A DNA stretch of 64,000 nucleotides from Venenivibrio stagnispumantis (lineage in GTDB: Bacteria; Aquificota; Aquificia; Aquificales; Hydrogenothermaceae), in the NCBI RefSeq assembly GCF_900182795.1, contig NZ_FXTX01000005.1:1-64000 (forward strand), in the 5' to 3' direction. The notes below the pieces were generated by a model that was not told the DNA's origin, did not search any database, and saw only the letters and a list, made by a program, of their open reading frames with translations. The position numbers and the translations under genes are program-made. Positions 27,066 through 36,092 of the stretch are shown here, in pieces (position 1 is the first letter of the stretch; every line of letters starts with the position of its first letter).

Positions 27066-30000
27066 ATCAAAATTTAATAACTTTTGTATTAAAAAGACCT
27101 CACTTTGTCCTTTCTGTATTATTTGCATTAACTATTCTTGGAATAATAGGATTTTTTAATATCAAACAAAAACTTTTTCCGGATGCAGATAGACCTCAAA
27201 TTGCAGTTGTAGTTATTGAACATGGTGCTTCTGCAAAAGATATGGCAGATAATGTAGCAAATCCAATAGAAAGAAGATTATATACAATAGATAGAGTAAG
27301 AAGAGTTTTTTCTACATCAAAAGATGAAGTGGCAGTTATTACAGCAGAGTTTGACTATGATAAAGATTTAGGGGAAGCGGCTACCGATGTTGCCAATGAA
27401 TTATCTAAAATAAAATCTCAACTTCCGAAGGATATAGAAGACCCACAAATATATAAAATATCTTCTGCAACTCCACCGGCTATTGTTTTATCAGTTTATC
27501 CTAAAGATAAATCTATAGATTTAGCAGATGTTAGACAGATAGCAGAAAATCAAATAAAAAATGAGATTTTAAAATTAAGCTCTGTTGCAAATGTTGATGT
27601 TTTTGGTGGCTATCAAAAAGAAGTATTTATTGAGATAGATAAAGATAAACTAAATGAACATAATCTATCTTTACCTTTTGTGTTATATAAAATTAAAGAA
27701 ACAAATGCAGATTTACCAATTGGATTTATAATAAATCAAAATGGAGAATTCCTTCTAAAATCTCTTAATAAAGCAACTACCCTTGAACAACTAAAAAATA
27801 TTCAGATAACAAAAGATATAAAACTTTCGGATATTGCAAAAATAAAATATGATTATTATGAAAATAATTCTCTTTATTATGGTAATGGTAAACCGGCTAT
27901 AGCCCTTGCAGTCCAAAGACAACCTACCGGAGATACTCTTAGAACAATTGATGAAGTAAAATCTATAATACCTAAGCTCCAAAAGGAATTTCCTGAGCTT
28001 GGATTTGAGATTACAGATTCACAGGAAAAGATAATCAGATTAAGTAATCTAAATATGATAGAGGCTTTAAGAGATGCTATCATAATGACAGCAATTGTCA
28101 TATTTTTCTTCCTTTCAAATTTAAGACAGATGATTATTGCAGGTTTATCAATTCCTTTTGTTTATGGTATAACCATTGCAATAATGTGGCTTCTTGGAAT
28201 GGAATTTAATATTGTAACACTTACCGGTATTATCTTAGCTTTGGGTATGCTTGTTGATGATGCTGTTGTTGTTTTAGAAAATATTGAGAGACATTTATAT
28301 GAATTAAAAGAACCTACCAAAGAAGCAGTTATAAATGGAACAAAAGAAGTTGTGTTTGCAGTTTTATCCGGTACAATAGCCACATCTGTTGTTTTAATAC
28401 CACTTTTATTTGTAGGTGATTATCCTCAATATATATTTAGACCTCTTGCAGGAACACTTTTAATTGCAGTTATCATATCTTTCTTTGTCTCTATAACATT
28501 TATTCCACTTATTGCTCCTTATTTACTGAAAAAAGATAACTCAAAAAATAAATTAGAAAGTGTTGTTTATAGAATATCTGAAGCAATAATAACACCTTTA
28601 AAAAATCTTTATGTAACTGCCGTTTCTTTTGTTTTTAAAAGAAAATTTCTGGCAAGACCTTATTTTGTATTTATCATTATGATGTTTATTGTTAGTTTAA
28701 AAATAATTTTACCAACAATTGGAAGAGAAATAATGCCTCCTATGGATACAGGAATAGTAAAAGGAGATATAGTTGCAGATAGTAATCTTTCTATATATCA
28801 GGTGGAAGATATAGTTAAAAAAATCTCTGAAATGCTTAAAAATGATAAAAGGGTTGAGATGGTATCAATAGCTGTTGGTTCAGAACCGGGTGTATTTACA
28901 ATGGGCTCCGGTAAAACAACACAAAATATAAGCATTACAATCCATTATGTAGATAGATTCCACAGAAAAGAAGATATTTGGAGCATAGAAAGAGAACTAT
29001 CAAAAAAAATAAGAGAAATTCCAAATATAAAATATGTTAGTATTTATGATTATGGTGCTACTCCTTTATCTACTGTAAGGGCAAATCTTGATGTTATGGT
29101 CAGCGGTGATGACTTAAAAACTCTTGATAAAATAGCAAATAACATTATGGAAAAAACATATCAAGTTAAAGGAATAAAATCTGTTTCAAGAAGTTGGGAT
29201 TATGATAAAATTACATATAATCTGAAAATAGATTATGCTCTTGCTTCTTTTTATGGTATAACACCATTTGATGTAGCAAGCCAGTTAAGCACAAAAATTA
29301 GAGGTTCTGTTATATCCTTTTATAATATACCTAATGAAAAATCTCTTAATGTGAGGGTGGTATATAACAAAGAAAATAGAGATTCCTTACTTGATTTAGA
29401 CTCATATTATATAACCACACCAAAAGGAAATATTCCTTTATCTGCAGTTGCTAAAATTGAAAAAAATATAGAGCCAACGGTAATCACAAGGGAAGGATTA
29501 AATTATACCGTTGATATCTTAGGATACAGAGAAAAAGCCGCTATATCTCATATAATGGAAAGTTTTAAAGAAGTTATGGAGAAATCAAAAGTGAAACTTC
29601 CACCGGGATATGAAATTTCTCAAGAAGGCGATGTTAAAGAGATGATGGATTCTATGGGTAGAATGTTAAAAGCCATAGGAATTGGTATAATTCTTTTATT
29701 CTTTGCTCTTGTTCCTCCATTTCGTTCTTTCTCTGCTCCTATTGCAGTTATATTTGCAGTTCCGCTTTCTGTTATCGGAGCATCCTGGGCTATACTTATA
29801 ATGGGATATCATCAATCAATGCCGGGACTTATGGGTATTGTATTATTAGCCGGTATAATAACAAAAAACTCAATTCTTTTAATTGATTTTATAAATGATG
29901 CATTATCAAAAGGAAAAGATATAGAAACTGCCATATTGGATAGTATAAAAATTAGAACAAGACCTGTTTTAATGACTGCATTTGGAACTTCTGTTGGAAT

Positions 30001-30169
30001 GATACCAATTGCCCTTGGATGGGCTCTCGGACTTGAAAGGCTTGCACCTCTTGGAGCGGTTGCAATAGGAGGATTAATTATAGGAACATTCTTAACCCTT
30101 ATTTATGTTCCTCTTCTTTATTATTTCTTTTATAAAATAAAATCAAAATTCGGCTTTGCAGGAGGATAA
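27062..30169 (+). CDS. RND efflux pump, HAE1-like inner membrane transporter
   Basis: 1035 residues, full length, 12 transmembrane segments in two halves. TM4 carries LALGMLVDDAVVVLENIERH with the paired Asp of proton relay, as in drug-type (HAE1) pumps; heavy-metal pumps have a different TM4 pattern. C-terminal half has GIVLLAGIITKNSILLIDF. Substrate unknown. The next gene, an SQR-like flavoprotein, begins only 2 bases after the stop, so pump and oxidoreductase share a transcript. Confidence 0.95.
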   Translation: MNQNLITFVLKRPHFVLSVLFALTILGIIGFFNIKQKLFPDADRPQIAVVVIEHGASAKDMADNVANPIERRLYTIDRVRRVFSTSKDEVAVITAEFDYDKDLGEAATDVANELSKIKSQLPKDIEDPQIYKISSATPPAIVLSVYPKDKSIDLADVRQIAENQIKNEILKLSSVANVDVFGGYQKEVFIEIDKDKLNEHNLSLPFVLYKIKETNADLPIGFIINQNGEFLLKSLNKATTLEQLKNIQITKDIKLSDIAKIKYDYYENNSLYYGNGKPAIALAVQRQPTGDTLRTIDEVKSIIPKLQKEFPELGFEITDSQEKIIRLSNLNMIEALRDAIIMTAIVIFFFLSNLRQMIIAGLSIPFVYGITIAIMWLLGMEFNIVTLTGIILALGMLVDDAVVVLENIERHLYELKEPTKEAVINGTKEVVFAVLSGTIATSVVLIPLLFVGDYPQYIFRPLAGTLLIAVIISFFVSITFIPLIAPYLLKKDNSKNKLESVVYRISEAIITPLKNLYVTAVSFVFKRKFLARPYFVFIIMMFIVSLKIILPTIGREIMPPMDTGIVKGDIVADSNLSIYQVEDIVKKISEMLKNDKRVEMVSIAVGSEPGVFTMGSGKTTQNISITIHYVDRFHRKEDIWSIERELSKKIREIPNIKYVSIYDYGATPLSTVRANLDVMVSGDDLKTLDKIANNIMEKTYQVKGIKSVSRSWDYDKITYNLKIDYALASFYGITPFDVASQLSTKIRGSVISFYNIPNEKSLNVRVVYNKENRDSLLDLDSYYITTPKGNIPLSAVAKIEKNIEPTVITREGLNYTVDILGYREKAAISHIMESFKEVMEKSKVKLPPGYEISQEGDVKEMMDSMGRMLKAIGIGIILLFFALVPPFRSFSAPIAVIFAVPLSVIGASWAILIMGYHQSMPGLMGIVLLAGIITKNSILLIDFINDALSKGKDIETAILDSIKIRTRPVLMTAFGTSVGMIPIALGWALGLERLAPLGAVAIGGLIIGTFLTLIYVPLLYYFFYKIKSKFGFAGG

Positions 30170-30171
30170 AA

Positions 30172-31392
30172 ATGAAGAAAAAAATAGTTATCATCGGTGC
30201 AGGATTTGGAGGATTAAGAGTCCTTTATAATTTGGAAAAATATAAGGACAAGTTTGATTTTACAGTGATTAATAAAACAGATTATTCTTTGGAGCGTCCG
30301 GCTTTACCTGAAGTTGCTATTGAGGGAAAACCTGTTTCTAAAGCACAGATAAAAATAAAAGATTATTTAGAAAAAAAAGGCATTAACTTTAAACTTGGAG
30401 AAGTTAAAGAAATAAAGCCAGAAAGAAATGAGGTTATAGTAGATGAAGAAATTATACCTTATGACTATTTAATTATTGCTACCGGTTCAATAAAAGATTA
30501 TGATTCAATAAAAGGATACAGAGAATATGGATACTCTGTTTGTGATGATAAAGAGGCTTCAAAACTTTATGAAAGATTGAAAACCTTTGAAGGTGGTAAT
30601 GTAGTTGTAGGTGCTGCAAGAAGTTATTTTGGTCATGTGGTAGAAGCACCTGATTTAAAAGCTCCCTGTGAAGGTCCTGTTGGAGAAGTTATGTTTATGA
30701 TAGACCATAGATTAAGAAAAGAAGGTAAGAGAGAAAAAAGTAGTATAAATGTTTTTACTCCCGGAGAAATATTTTTTGAAGACGTTGGAGATAACCCCAG
30801 AAATACGGTAGGAAAATTCATGGAAGAAAGAGGCATAAAACTCCATCTAAATAAAGAACTTGTAGAAATTACAGATAAAGAAGTAATATTTAAAGATGGA
30901 AGTAGTTTACCTTGCGATTTAGCCATTATAATTGCACCATATAAAGCACCGGATTTTATAAAAGAATCCGGTCTTGGAGATGATATGGGATGGGTTCCTA
31001 CAGATAGAACGATGAAACACATAAAATATGACAATATATATGCAGTTGGAGATGTTAATGCTTTAGCACAGCCAAAACTTGGACATATAGCAGTTATGCA
31101 AGCAGATGTTGCGTCCTCTGCAATAGAAAAACAAGAAGGATTAACAGATGAAATAAAGCCATTTAAACCGGAAGTATTTTGTATTATGAATATGGGTGGT
31201 TTTGAAGCAACATTAATTTTATCAAATGCTCTTTATGAAAATGAGTATGATATTGCATGGCATTCTCCGATAGCAAAATTGATGAAAATTAGTTTTGATG
31301 AAGAATATTATTATGCTCACGGTAAATTACCACCTGATTTTATGATAGAAATAAGTAATTATTTAATAAAAAAACTTTTTGGAGGTAAGTAA
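30172..31392 (+). CDS. sulfide:quinone reductase-like flavoprotein
   Basis: 406 residues. FAD-binding GAGFGGLRVLYNLEKY at residues 9-24, second dinucleotide-fold ATGS at 103-106, and FAD-closing IYAVGDVNA. Cysteines at 124, 166 and 337 lie close to the places of the three redox cysteines of known SQRs (124, 156 and 347 in the Aquifex enzyme, from memory). The C-terminal amphipathic helices fit monotopic membrane attachment. Sulfide oxidation with quinone is likely but another SQR-clade function is possible. Confidence 0.75.
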   Translation: MKKKIVIIGAGFGGLRVLYNLEKYKDKFDFTVINKTDYSLERPALPEVAIEGKPVSKAQIKIKDYLEKKGINFKLGEVKEIKPERNEVIVDEEIIPYDYLIIATGSIKDYDSIKGYREYGYSVCDDKEASKLYERLKTFEGGNVVVGAARSYFGHVVEAPDLKAPCEGPVGEVMFMIDHRLRKEGKREKSSINVFTPGEIFFEDVGDNPRNTVGKFMEERGIKLHLNKELVEITDKEVIFKDGSSLPCDLAIIIAPYKAPDFIKESGLGDDMGWVPTDRTMKHIKYDNIYAVGDVNALAQPKLGHIAVMQADVASSAIEKQEGLTDEIKPFKPEVFCIMNMGGFEATLILSNALYENEYDIAWHSPIAKLMKISFDEEYYYAHGKLPPDFMIEISNYLIKKLFGGK

Positions 31393-31393
31393 A

Positions 31394-31777
31394 ATGTCAA
31401 ATCAAATGCCAACTGTAGAACAGATTTTAGAAATGATGGCTAAAAAATTAGGAGGTAAAGAAAATATTCCGGAAGCGATAGTTTATGCAAAAGATGTTGC
31501 TCCTGATATTGTTCAGCAAATAGCCATGTCATCAAAACAAAGTGTAAATGATGAAAATTCACCATTTGACCCAAAAACTGCAAATTTAATATATTTAGCA
31601 GCTGCACTTGCAATGAAAGATGAGGAATGTATAAAAGCAACTTTAAATGCAGCATTAACATTTGGAACTACAAAAGAAGAGCTTTTATATGTAGTAAAAA
31701 TTGTAAGACATGCTGCAAATAATGGAATAATCGGAGCAGCAACACCAATATTTAAAGCATTGGCTGAAAATAAATAA
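31394..31777 (+). CDS. carboxymuconolactone-decarboxylase (AhpD) fold protein
   Basis: 127 residues from ATG 31394, which has GGAGGT 7 bases upstream; an in-frame TTG at 31379 would overlap the SQR gene. Helical, with the CMD-like stretch AAALAMKDEECIKATLNAALTFGTTKEELLYVV and GIIGAATPIFKAL. The catalytic CxxC of AhpD is absent; a single Cys lies in EECIKA, so peroxidase activity is doubtful. Placed directly behind the SQR-like gene, it may serve the same pathway. Confidence 0.75.
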   Translation: MSNQMPTVEQILEMMAKKLGGKENIPEAIVYAKDVAPDIVQQIAMSSKQSVNDENSPFDPKTANLIYLAAALAMKDEECIKATLNAALTFGTTKEELLYVVKIVRHAANNGIIGAATPIFKALAENK

Positions 31778-31791
31778 GGAGGTGAAAGAAA

Positions 31792-31977
31792 ATGTTAGAT
31801 TTAAAATTAAATGAACTTATGATGGAAACAAAACTTGCTCTAAAACTAGGTAAAATTGACACTGCAAAAAAGCACGCTCAGGAAATCATAGATTACATTA
31901 ATGAGAAAAATTTAAAAGGTTTGCCTTATGACAAAGCTAAGTATTTTGCAGAAGTAGTTTTAGAAATAGAAGAATAA
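31792..31977 (+). CDS. 61-residue helical protein, function unknown
   Basis: MLDLKLNELMMETKLALKLG opens a short, charged, helical protein without cysteines, signal or membrane segment. The ribosome site AAGGAGGTGA is very strong and the gene starts 14 bases after the CMD gene, so it is probably translated as the last member of the efflux-SQR operon. I do not recognise the family. Confidence 0.6.
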   Translation: MLDLKLNELMMETKLALKLGKIDTAKKHAQEIIDYINEKNLKGLPYDKAKYFAEVVLEIEE

Positions 31978-32040
31978 TTTTTAAGAATAGTTGGAGTTGC
32001 TACTCCTATATTTAAAACAATTTCAAAAATGGAGGAATAA
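31978..32040 (+). pseudogene. remnant of a second CMD-fold gene
   Basis: Directly after and in frame with the stop of the 61-residue gene, the DNA reads IVGVATPIFKTISKMEE then stop. This closely repeats the end of the upstream CMD protein (IIGAATPIFKALAENK). It looks like the tail of a duplicated copy whose front was deleted, or a recombination scar. Confidence 0.65.
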
Positions 32041-32242
32041 AAATAAAAAATTATTAACAGTTCGGGGAAAAAGCAAAAAAAGGAACTTCTAAAAATATGC
32101 ATCAAATCAGGAAAGCTATGAATTTATGGATAGATTAAATAAAAAATATCAAATAAATATATGTGCTATCAAACTTCAAAAAGCTACCGGTAGAAACCTT
32201 TTAGCGAGAGGATTAAGGAGATTATTTGGGAGGTAAAAATTT
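32041..32242 (+). other. decayed coding remnants before marC
   Basis: No intact gene. A short frame ending at 32236 reads LQKATGRNLLARGLRRLFGR from an ATG at 32126 and stays open upstream for some residues, but has no ribosome site and I recognise no family. Interrupted frames surround it. Together with the CMD tail remnant this suggests that genes once followed the operon here. Confidence 0.4.
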
Positions 32243-32890
32243 TTAATATAGATTCCAGAGAGCCTTTACCCCACTTATAATAAATTGAGACGCGATTGCT
32301 CCAACTATTAATCCCATAATCCTTGCAGTAATTTTTATACCAGTTATCCCTAAAAATCTATTTAAAATTACAGCATTTTTTAATGTATAGAATACTGTTA
32401 ATGAAGAAATAAAAATGGATATAATTAGCAATACTAAATCTAATAATGTTGAAACTTCTTCATAAAATACAATTAGTGTAGCAATAACTCCTGGACCAAA
32501 TAATATAGGTATTCCAAGAGGAATTATAGATATATCATCTATCTCTTTTGACTCTTCTGTTTTTTCTTCTGAATGATTTGTTTCTGAAATTTTCCCCAAA
32601 GCCATATCTAAGGCAATTTTTAATAAAACAATCCCACCTATAACTTTTATCGAGTCAATATCAATACCAAAAAGTTTAAATATATAATTACCTACAAAAA
32701 TAGTTAATAAAGATGCTATTAATACAGTTAAACTTGCTTTTAAACTAATAGAATGTATTTTTCTTCTTGGAGTGGATAAAGGGATTAGACTTAACATTAT
32801 AGCAGCTGCTTCTATTGGATTCAAAATTGTAAGCAGGCTTATAATGAAATGTAATAATATTTTCATTTCATTTAGAATATTTGTTTCCAT
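32243..32890 (-). CDS. MarC-family integral membrane protein
   Basis: 215 residues with six hydrophobic segments and the MarC/UPF0056 features LLTILNPIEAAAIMLSLIP near the start, RIMGLIVGAIASQFIISGVKAL at the end, and a hydrophilic loop around residue 115. Function unsettled; the name comes from a multiple-antibiotic-resistance locus, but a role in resistance is disputed. Convergent with the decayed end of the efflux operon. Confidence 0.88.
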   Translation of the reverse strand: METNILNEMKILLHFIISLLTILNPIEAAAIMLSLIPLSTPRRKIHSISLKASLTVLIASLLTIFVGNYIFKLFGIDIDSIKVIGGIVLLKIALDMALGKISETNHSEEKTEESKEIDDISIIPLGIPILFGPGVIATLIVFYEEVSTLLDLVLLIISIFISSLTVFYTLKNAVILNRFLGITGIKITARIMGLIVGAIASQFIISGVKALWNLY

Positions 32891-32976
32891 AATTTAATTC
32901 TCCAACCTCTAAAAATGGTAATATAAATATATTTTAACATAAATGGTTTTTTAAGTTTTTTCAAAAAAAAAAGAAT

Positions 32977-33072
32977 GGTATCGTATTTAATAGATGAAAA
33001 ATTATAAGAAGCTCCAATGTTTATTTCTCTTTTACCTGTATTTATATTTTATCATCTATTGTGTTGAATACC
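32977..33072. repeat. 96-base imperfect inverted repeat
   Basis: Left end GGTAT-N7-AATAGATGA (32977-32997) is mirrored by right end TCATCTATT-N7-ATACC (33052-33072); complementarity continues inward in A/T-rich sequence. The outer 5 and inner 9 bases of the arms pair perfectly with a 7-base mismatch at the same place in both. It lies between marC and the promoter at 33089. It could be a small non-autonomous mobile element or a structured leader. Confidence 0.55.
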
Positions 33073-33088
33073 TTGGGTTAAATATATC

Positions 33089-33117
33089 TTGTTTTATTCA
33101 TCTTTATAGCCTATAAT
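33089..33117 (+). promoter_or_regulatory. promoter of the cysteine protein-hemJ-nadC-leuB operon
   Basis: TTGTTT (33089-33094), 17 bases, TATAAT (33112-33117), 31 bases before the first start codon of the operon. Confidence 0.6.
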
Positions 33118-33148
33118 TATAGATAGCATTATAAATAAGAGGTAAAAA

Positions 33149-33682
33149 ATGGCTATTCAGGGTGAAATAAATGAAGAAGTTATATCTACGCTTGTAAATC
33201 TTTCCAAAAATATTCTTGGTGAAAATCTGGTAAATCAGTTATTAAACAATTTAAAATCCAAAGAAGGTACTGAAAATTTATCCGGAAAAGATATAGTTTT
33301 CGCTTTTGCTGATAAAATTCAAGAAATATTTGGTAATAACGGGGGGTATGCTATCATCAGACAACTTGCCAGAGAAGTTACAAAAGTTCTACAGGAAAAT
33401 AATCCAAGGGAAGAGTGGGAAGAGTTATTAGAAAAATCTCTTAATACATTTGGATTTGCTCATAAAATAGAAAGAAGCAAAGATGAAGCTTATATCTGTA
33501 ACTGTGTTTTTTATCCGGTATTAAAAGAAAAAGGATATGAACCAATAAAACATAGTGTATGCTGGTTTGGTTTGGGATTTATAGAAGGATTTGTTAGAAA
33601 GTTAGAAGAAGATGTTAAAGGGATTAAATGGGTTGAAAGAGATATACAAAATGAAAAATGTAAATTTATTTATCTACGCTGA
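33149..33682 (+). CDS. four-cysteine protein, perhaps V4R-like
   Basis: 177 residues, soluble. The N-terminal half is helical; the C-terminal half has Cys117, Cys119, Cys138 and Cys171 in the order CNC, HSVCWFGLGFIEGF, EKCKFIY. The spacing and glycine pattern resemble V4R-type small-molecule-binding domains (inference, not secure); the cysteines could hold metal, heme or an Fe-S cluster. Being first in an operon with hemJ and nadC is suggestive of a cofactor role. No recognised name. Confidence 0.6.
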   Translation: MAIQGEINEEVISTLVNLSKNILGENLVNQLLNNLKSKEGTENLSGKDIVFAFADKIQEIFGNNGGYAIIRQLAREVTKVLQENNPREEWEELLEKSLNTFGFAHKIERSKDEAYICNCVFYPVLKEKGYEPIKHSVCWFGLGFIEGFVRKLEEDVKGIKWVERDIQNEKCKFIYLR

Positions 33683-33703
33683 TTAAATATTTTGAGGTTA
33701 GAT

Positions 33704-34135
33704 ATGGTTTATATATGGATAAAAGCTATACATATTATATTTGTTATTTCATGGATGGCAGTTTTGTTTTATCTTCCAAGATTATTTGTTTATCATGCAG
33801 AAAATAAAGATAATGATGGTTTTGTAAAAGTAGTTAAAATAATGGAGAAAAAGTTATTTTATGTTATCGGCATACCGGCTTTTGTTATTACATTGATAAC
33901 CGGCATAGCTATGATAATATTAAATCCGGAGCTTTTTAAATCAGGTGGCTGGTTACATGCAAAATTAACAGCAGTTGCTTTACTGATAGGATTTTTCATC
34001 CATAATGAGATAGTTAGAAGAAGATTTGAAAAAGATTTATGCAACAAATCCGGTAAATTTTTCAGAATATATAATGAAATACCAACAATACTTATGATTA
34101 TAATTGTAATTTTAGTTATTGTAAAACCATTTTGA
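33704..34135 (+). CDS. hemJ: protoporphyrinogen oxidase HemJ
   Basis: Membrane enzyme of heme synthesis oxidising protoporphyrinogen IX. About 143 residues from ATG 33704 (GAGG six bases upstream; an in-frame TTG at 33692 has no such site). Four transmembrane segments, with the family's IKAIHIIFVISWMAVLFYLPR and GGWLHAKLTAV, which hold the conserved His and Lys. It lies 9 bases before nadC. Confidence 0.9.
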   Translation: MVYIWIKAIHIIFVISWMAVLFYLPRLFVYHAENKDNDGFVKVVKIMEKKLFYVIGIPAFVITLITGIAMIILNPELFKSGGWLHAKLTAVALLIGFFIHNEIVRRRFEKDLCNKSGKFFRIYNEIPTILMIIIVILVIVKPF

Positions 34136-34144
34136 GAGATAAAA

Positions 34145-34972
34145 ATGCTTGATAGATTGTTTATTAGGGAAAAGATTAAACAATTCTTATTGGAAGATAT
34201 AGGATATTCTGATATTACAACGGATAATCTGAAAGATAAATTCATAAAAGCATATATACTTGCAAAAGAAGATGGAATTTTAGCCGGTATAGATATAGCT
34301 AAAGAAGTTTTTAATGTAATAGATGAAAATATTAATTTCAAAATAATGAAAAAAGATGGGGAATTTATAAAAAAAGGTGATATAATCGGATATCTTTATG
34401 GAAGTGGAAAATCAATCTTAAAAGGAGAAAGATTATCATTAAATATAATCCAGAGATTATCCGGAATAGCAACAAATACAAATAAATATATAAATCTTAT
34501 AAAAGATACGGGAGTAAAAATACTTGATACAAGAAAAACTACACCGGGATTTAGGGCTTTTGAAAAATATGCCGTTAAAGTAGGTGGAGGATACAACCAT
34601 AGATTTGCTTTATATGATATGGTTATGATAAAAGATAATCATAAAGTTCTTGCCGGTGGAATAAAAGAAGCAGTAAATCAGATAAAAGAAAAAATATCAC
34701 CGATGGCAAAAATAGAGGTAGAAGTAAATACCTTAGAAGAATTAAAAGAAGCTATGGAGCTTGATGTTGATATTATTATGCTTGATAATTTTGATATAGA
34801 GCAGGTAAAAGAAGCAGTAAAAATAAATAATAAAAGAAAAAAATTAGAAGTTTCCGGTAATATAACCCTACAAAATATAAGGGATTATGCAGAAACAGGA
34901 GTAGATTTTATATCTTCCGGTGCATTAGTCCATTCAGCAAAATGGCTTGATATTAGTTTAAAGTTTTTATGA
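34145..34972 (+). CDS. nadC: quinolinate phosphoribosyltransferase
   Basis: NAD synthesis, quinolinate plus PRPP to nicotinate mononucleotide. 275 residues, standard. Motifs EDIGYSDITTDN, ILDTRKTTPGFRAFEKYAV, GGGYNHRFALYDMVMIKDNH and VEVNTLEELKEA are all diagnostic. nadA for the previous step is also in the window, about 22 kb away. Confidence 0.97.
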   Translation: MLDRLFIREKIKQFLLEDIGYSDITTDNLKDKFIKAYILAKEDGILAGIDIAKEVFNVIDENINFKIMKKDGEFIKKGDIIGYLYGSGKSILKGERLSLNIIQRLSGIATNTNKYINLIKDTGVKILDTRKTTPGFRAFEKYAVKVGGGYNHRFALYDMVMIKDNHKVLAGGIKEAVNQIKEKISPMAKIEVEVNTLEELKEAMELDVDIIMLDNFDIEQVKEAVKINNKRKKLEVSGNITLQNIRDYAETGVDFISSGALVHSAKWLDISLKFL

Positions 34973-35011
34973 AAAATGTTAAAATAAATAAAAACCTACT
35001 TGGAGGAGTCT

Positions 35012-36085
35012 ATGAAAAAGCATTTTAAAATAGCAGTTTTACCGGGAGATGGAATAGGTCCCGAAATAATTGATGCAGCTTTAAAAGTTTTAGATGTAAT
35101 CTCTAAAAAATACGGCATAACATTTGAATTTGAAAAAGCATTGGTAGGTGGTGCTGCTATAGATGCAGTAGGAGACCCACTTCCTGAAGAAACATTAAAA
35201 CTTTGTAAAGAAAGTGATGCTGTCTTATTTGGTGCTGTTGGTGGAGAAAAATGGGATAATTTACCTACAGATAAAAGACCGGAAAAAGGATTACTCAGAA
35301 TTAGAAAAGAGTTAAATCTTTTTGCTAATATAAGACCTGCTAAAGCCTATGATGCACTTTTAGATGCTTCACCTCTTAAACAGGAAATAATAAAAGGTGT
35401 AAATCTTGTTGTTTTAAGAGAATTAACCGGAGATGTATATTTTGGAGAACCAAGAGGAATAGAAGAAAGAAACAATGAAAGAGTTGGATATAACACAATG
35501 ATATATTATGAGCACGAAATAAAAAGAATAGCAAGACTTGCATTTGAGATAGCAAGAGGAAGAAGAAATAAAGTTACAAGTGTTGATAAAGCAAATGTTC
35601 TTGAAGTAAGTGCATTATGGAGAGAAGTAGTAAATGAAGTTCATAATGATTATGCTGATGTTGAGCTTGAACATATGTATGTAGATAACTGTGCTATGCA
35701 ACTTATAAGAAGACCAAGAGATTTTGATGTAATAGTGACAGGAAATATTTTCGGAGATATAATATCCGATGAAGCAGGAGCTTTAACAGGAAGCCTTGGA
35801 ATGCTCCCATCTGCAAGCATAGGAGAAAGATATGCATTTTACGAACCAATTCATGGTTCTGCACCGGATATAGCCGGAAAAGGAATAGCAAATCCAATAG
35901 CTACAATCTTATCTGCCGCAATGATGCTTGAATTAACATGTAAATTGCCAGAGGCAGCAAGAGATATAGAAAATGCAGTAGAAAAAGTTCTTGAAGAAGG
36001 TTATAGAACAGCAGATATATGGTCAGTTGGGACAAAAAGAGTAAATACTCAGGAAATGACAGAAGCAATAATTAAACATTTATGA
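35012..36085 (+). CDS. leuB: 3-isopropylmalate dehydrogenase
   Basis: Leucine synthesis, oxidative decarboxylation of 3-isopropylmalate. 357 residues from ATG 35012, which has GGAGGA before it; an upstream in-frame TTG at 35000 overlaps that ribosome site. Contains [32 protein letters not shown], and the metal-binding [20 protein letters not shown]. The leuB-specific loop, not that of isocitrate dehydrogenase, is present. Confidence 0.96.
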   Translation: MKKHFKIAVLPGDGIGPEIIDAALKVLDVISKKYGITFEFEKALVGGAAIDAVGDPLPEETLKLCKESDAVLFGAVGGEKWDNLPTDKRPEKGLLRIRKELNLFANIRPAKAYDALLDASPLKQEIIKGVNLVVLRELTGDVYFGEPRGIEERNNERVGYNTMIYYEHEIKRIARLAFEIARGRRNKVTSVDKANVLEVSALWREVVNEVHNDYADVELEHMYVDNCAMQLIRRPRDFDVIVTGNIFGDIISDEAGALTGSLGMLPSASIGERYAFYEPIHGSAPDIAGKGIANPIATILSAAMMLELTCKLPEAARDIENAVEKVLEEGYRTADIWSVGTKRVNTQEMTEAIIKHL

Positions 36086-36092
36086 GGATAAT

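Noticed and set aside
32126-32236. 36-residue frame before marC
   Set aside because: No ribosome site, no family match, surrounded by decayed sequence; described as a remnant only.
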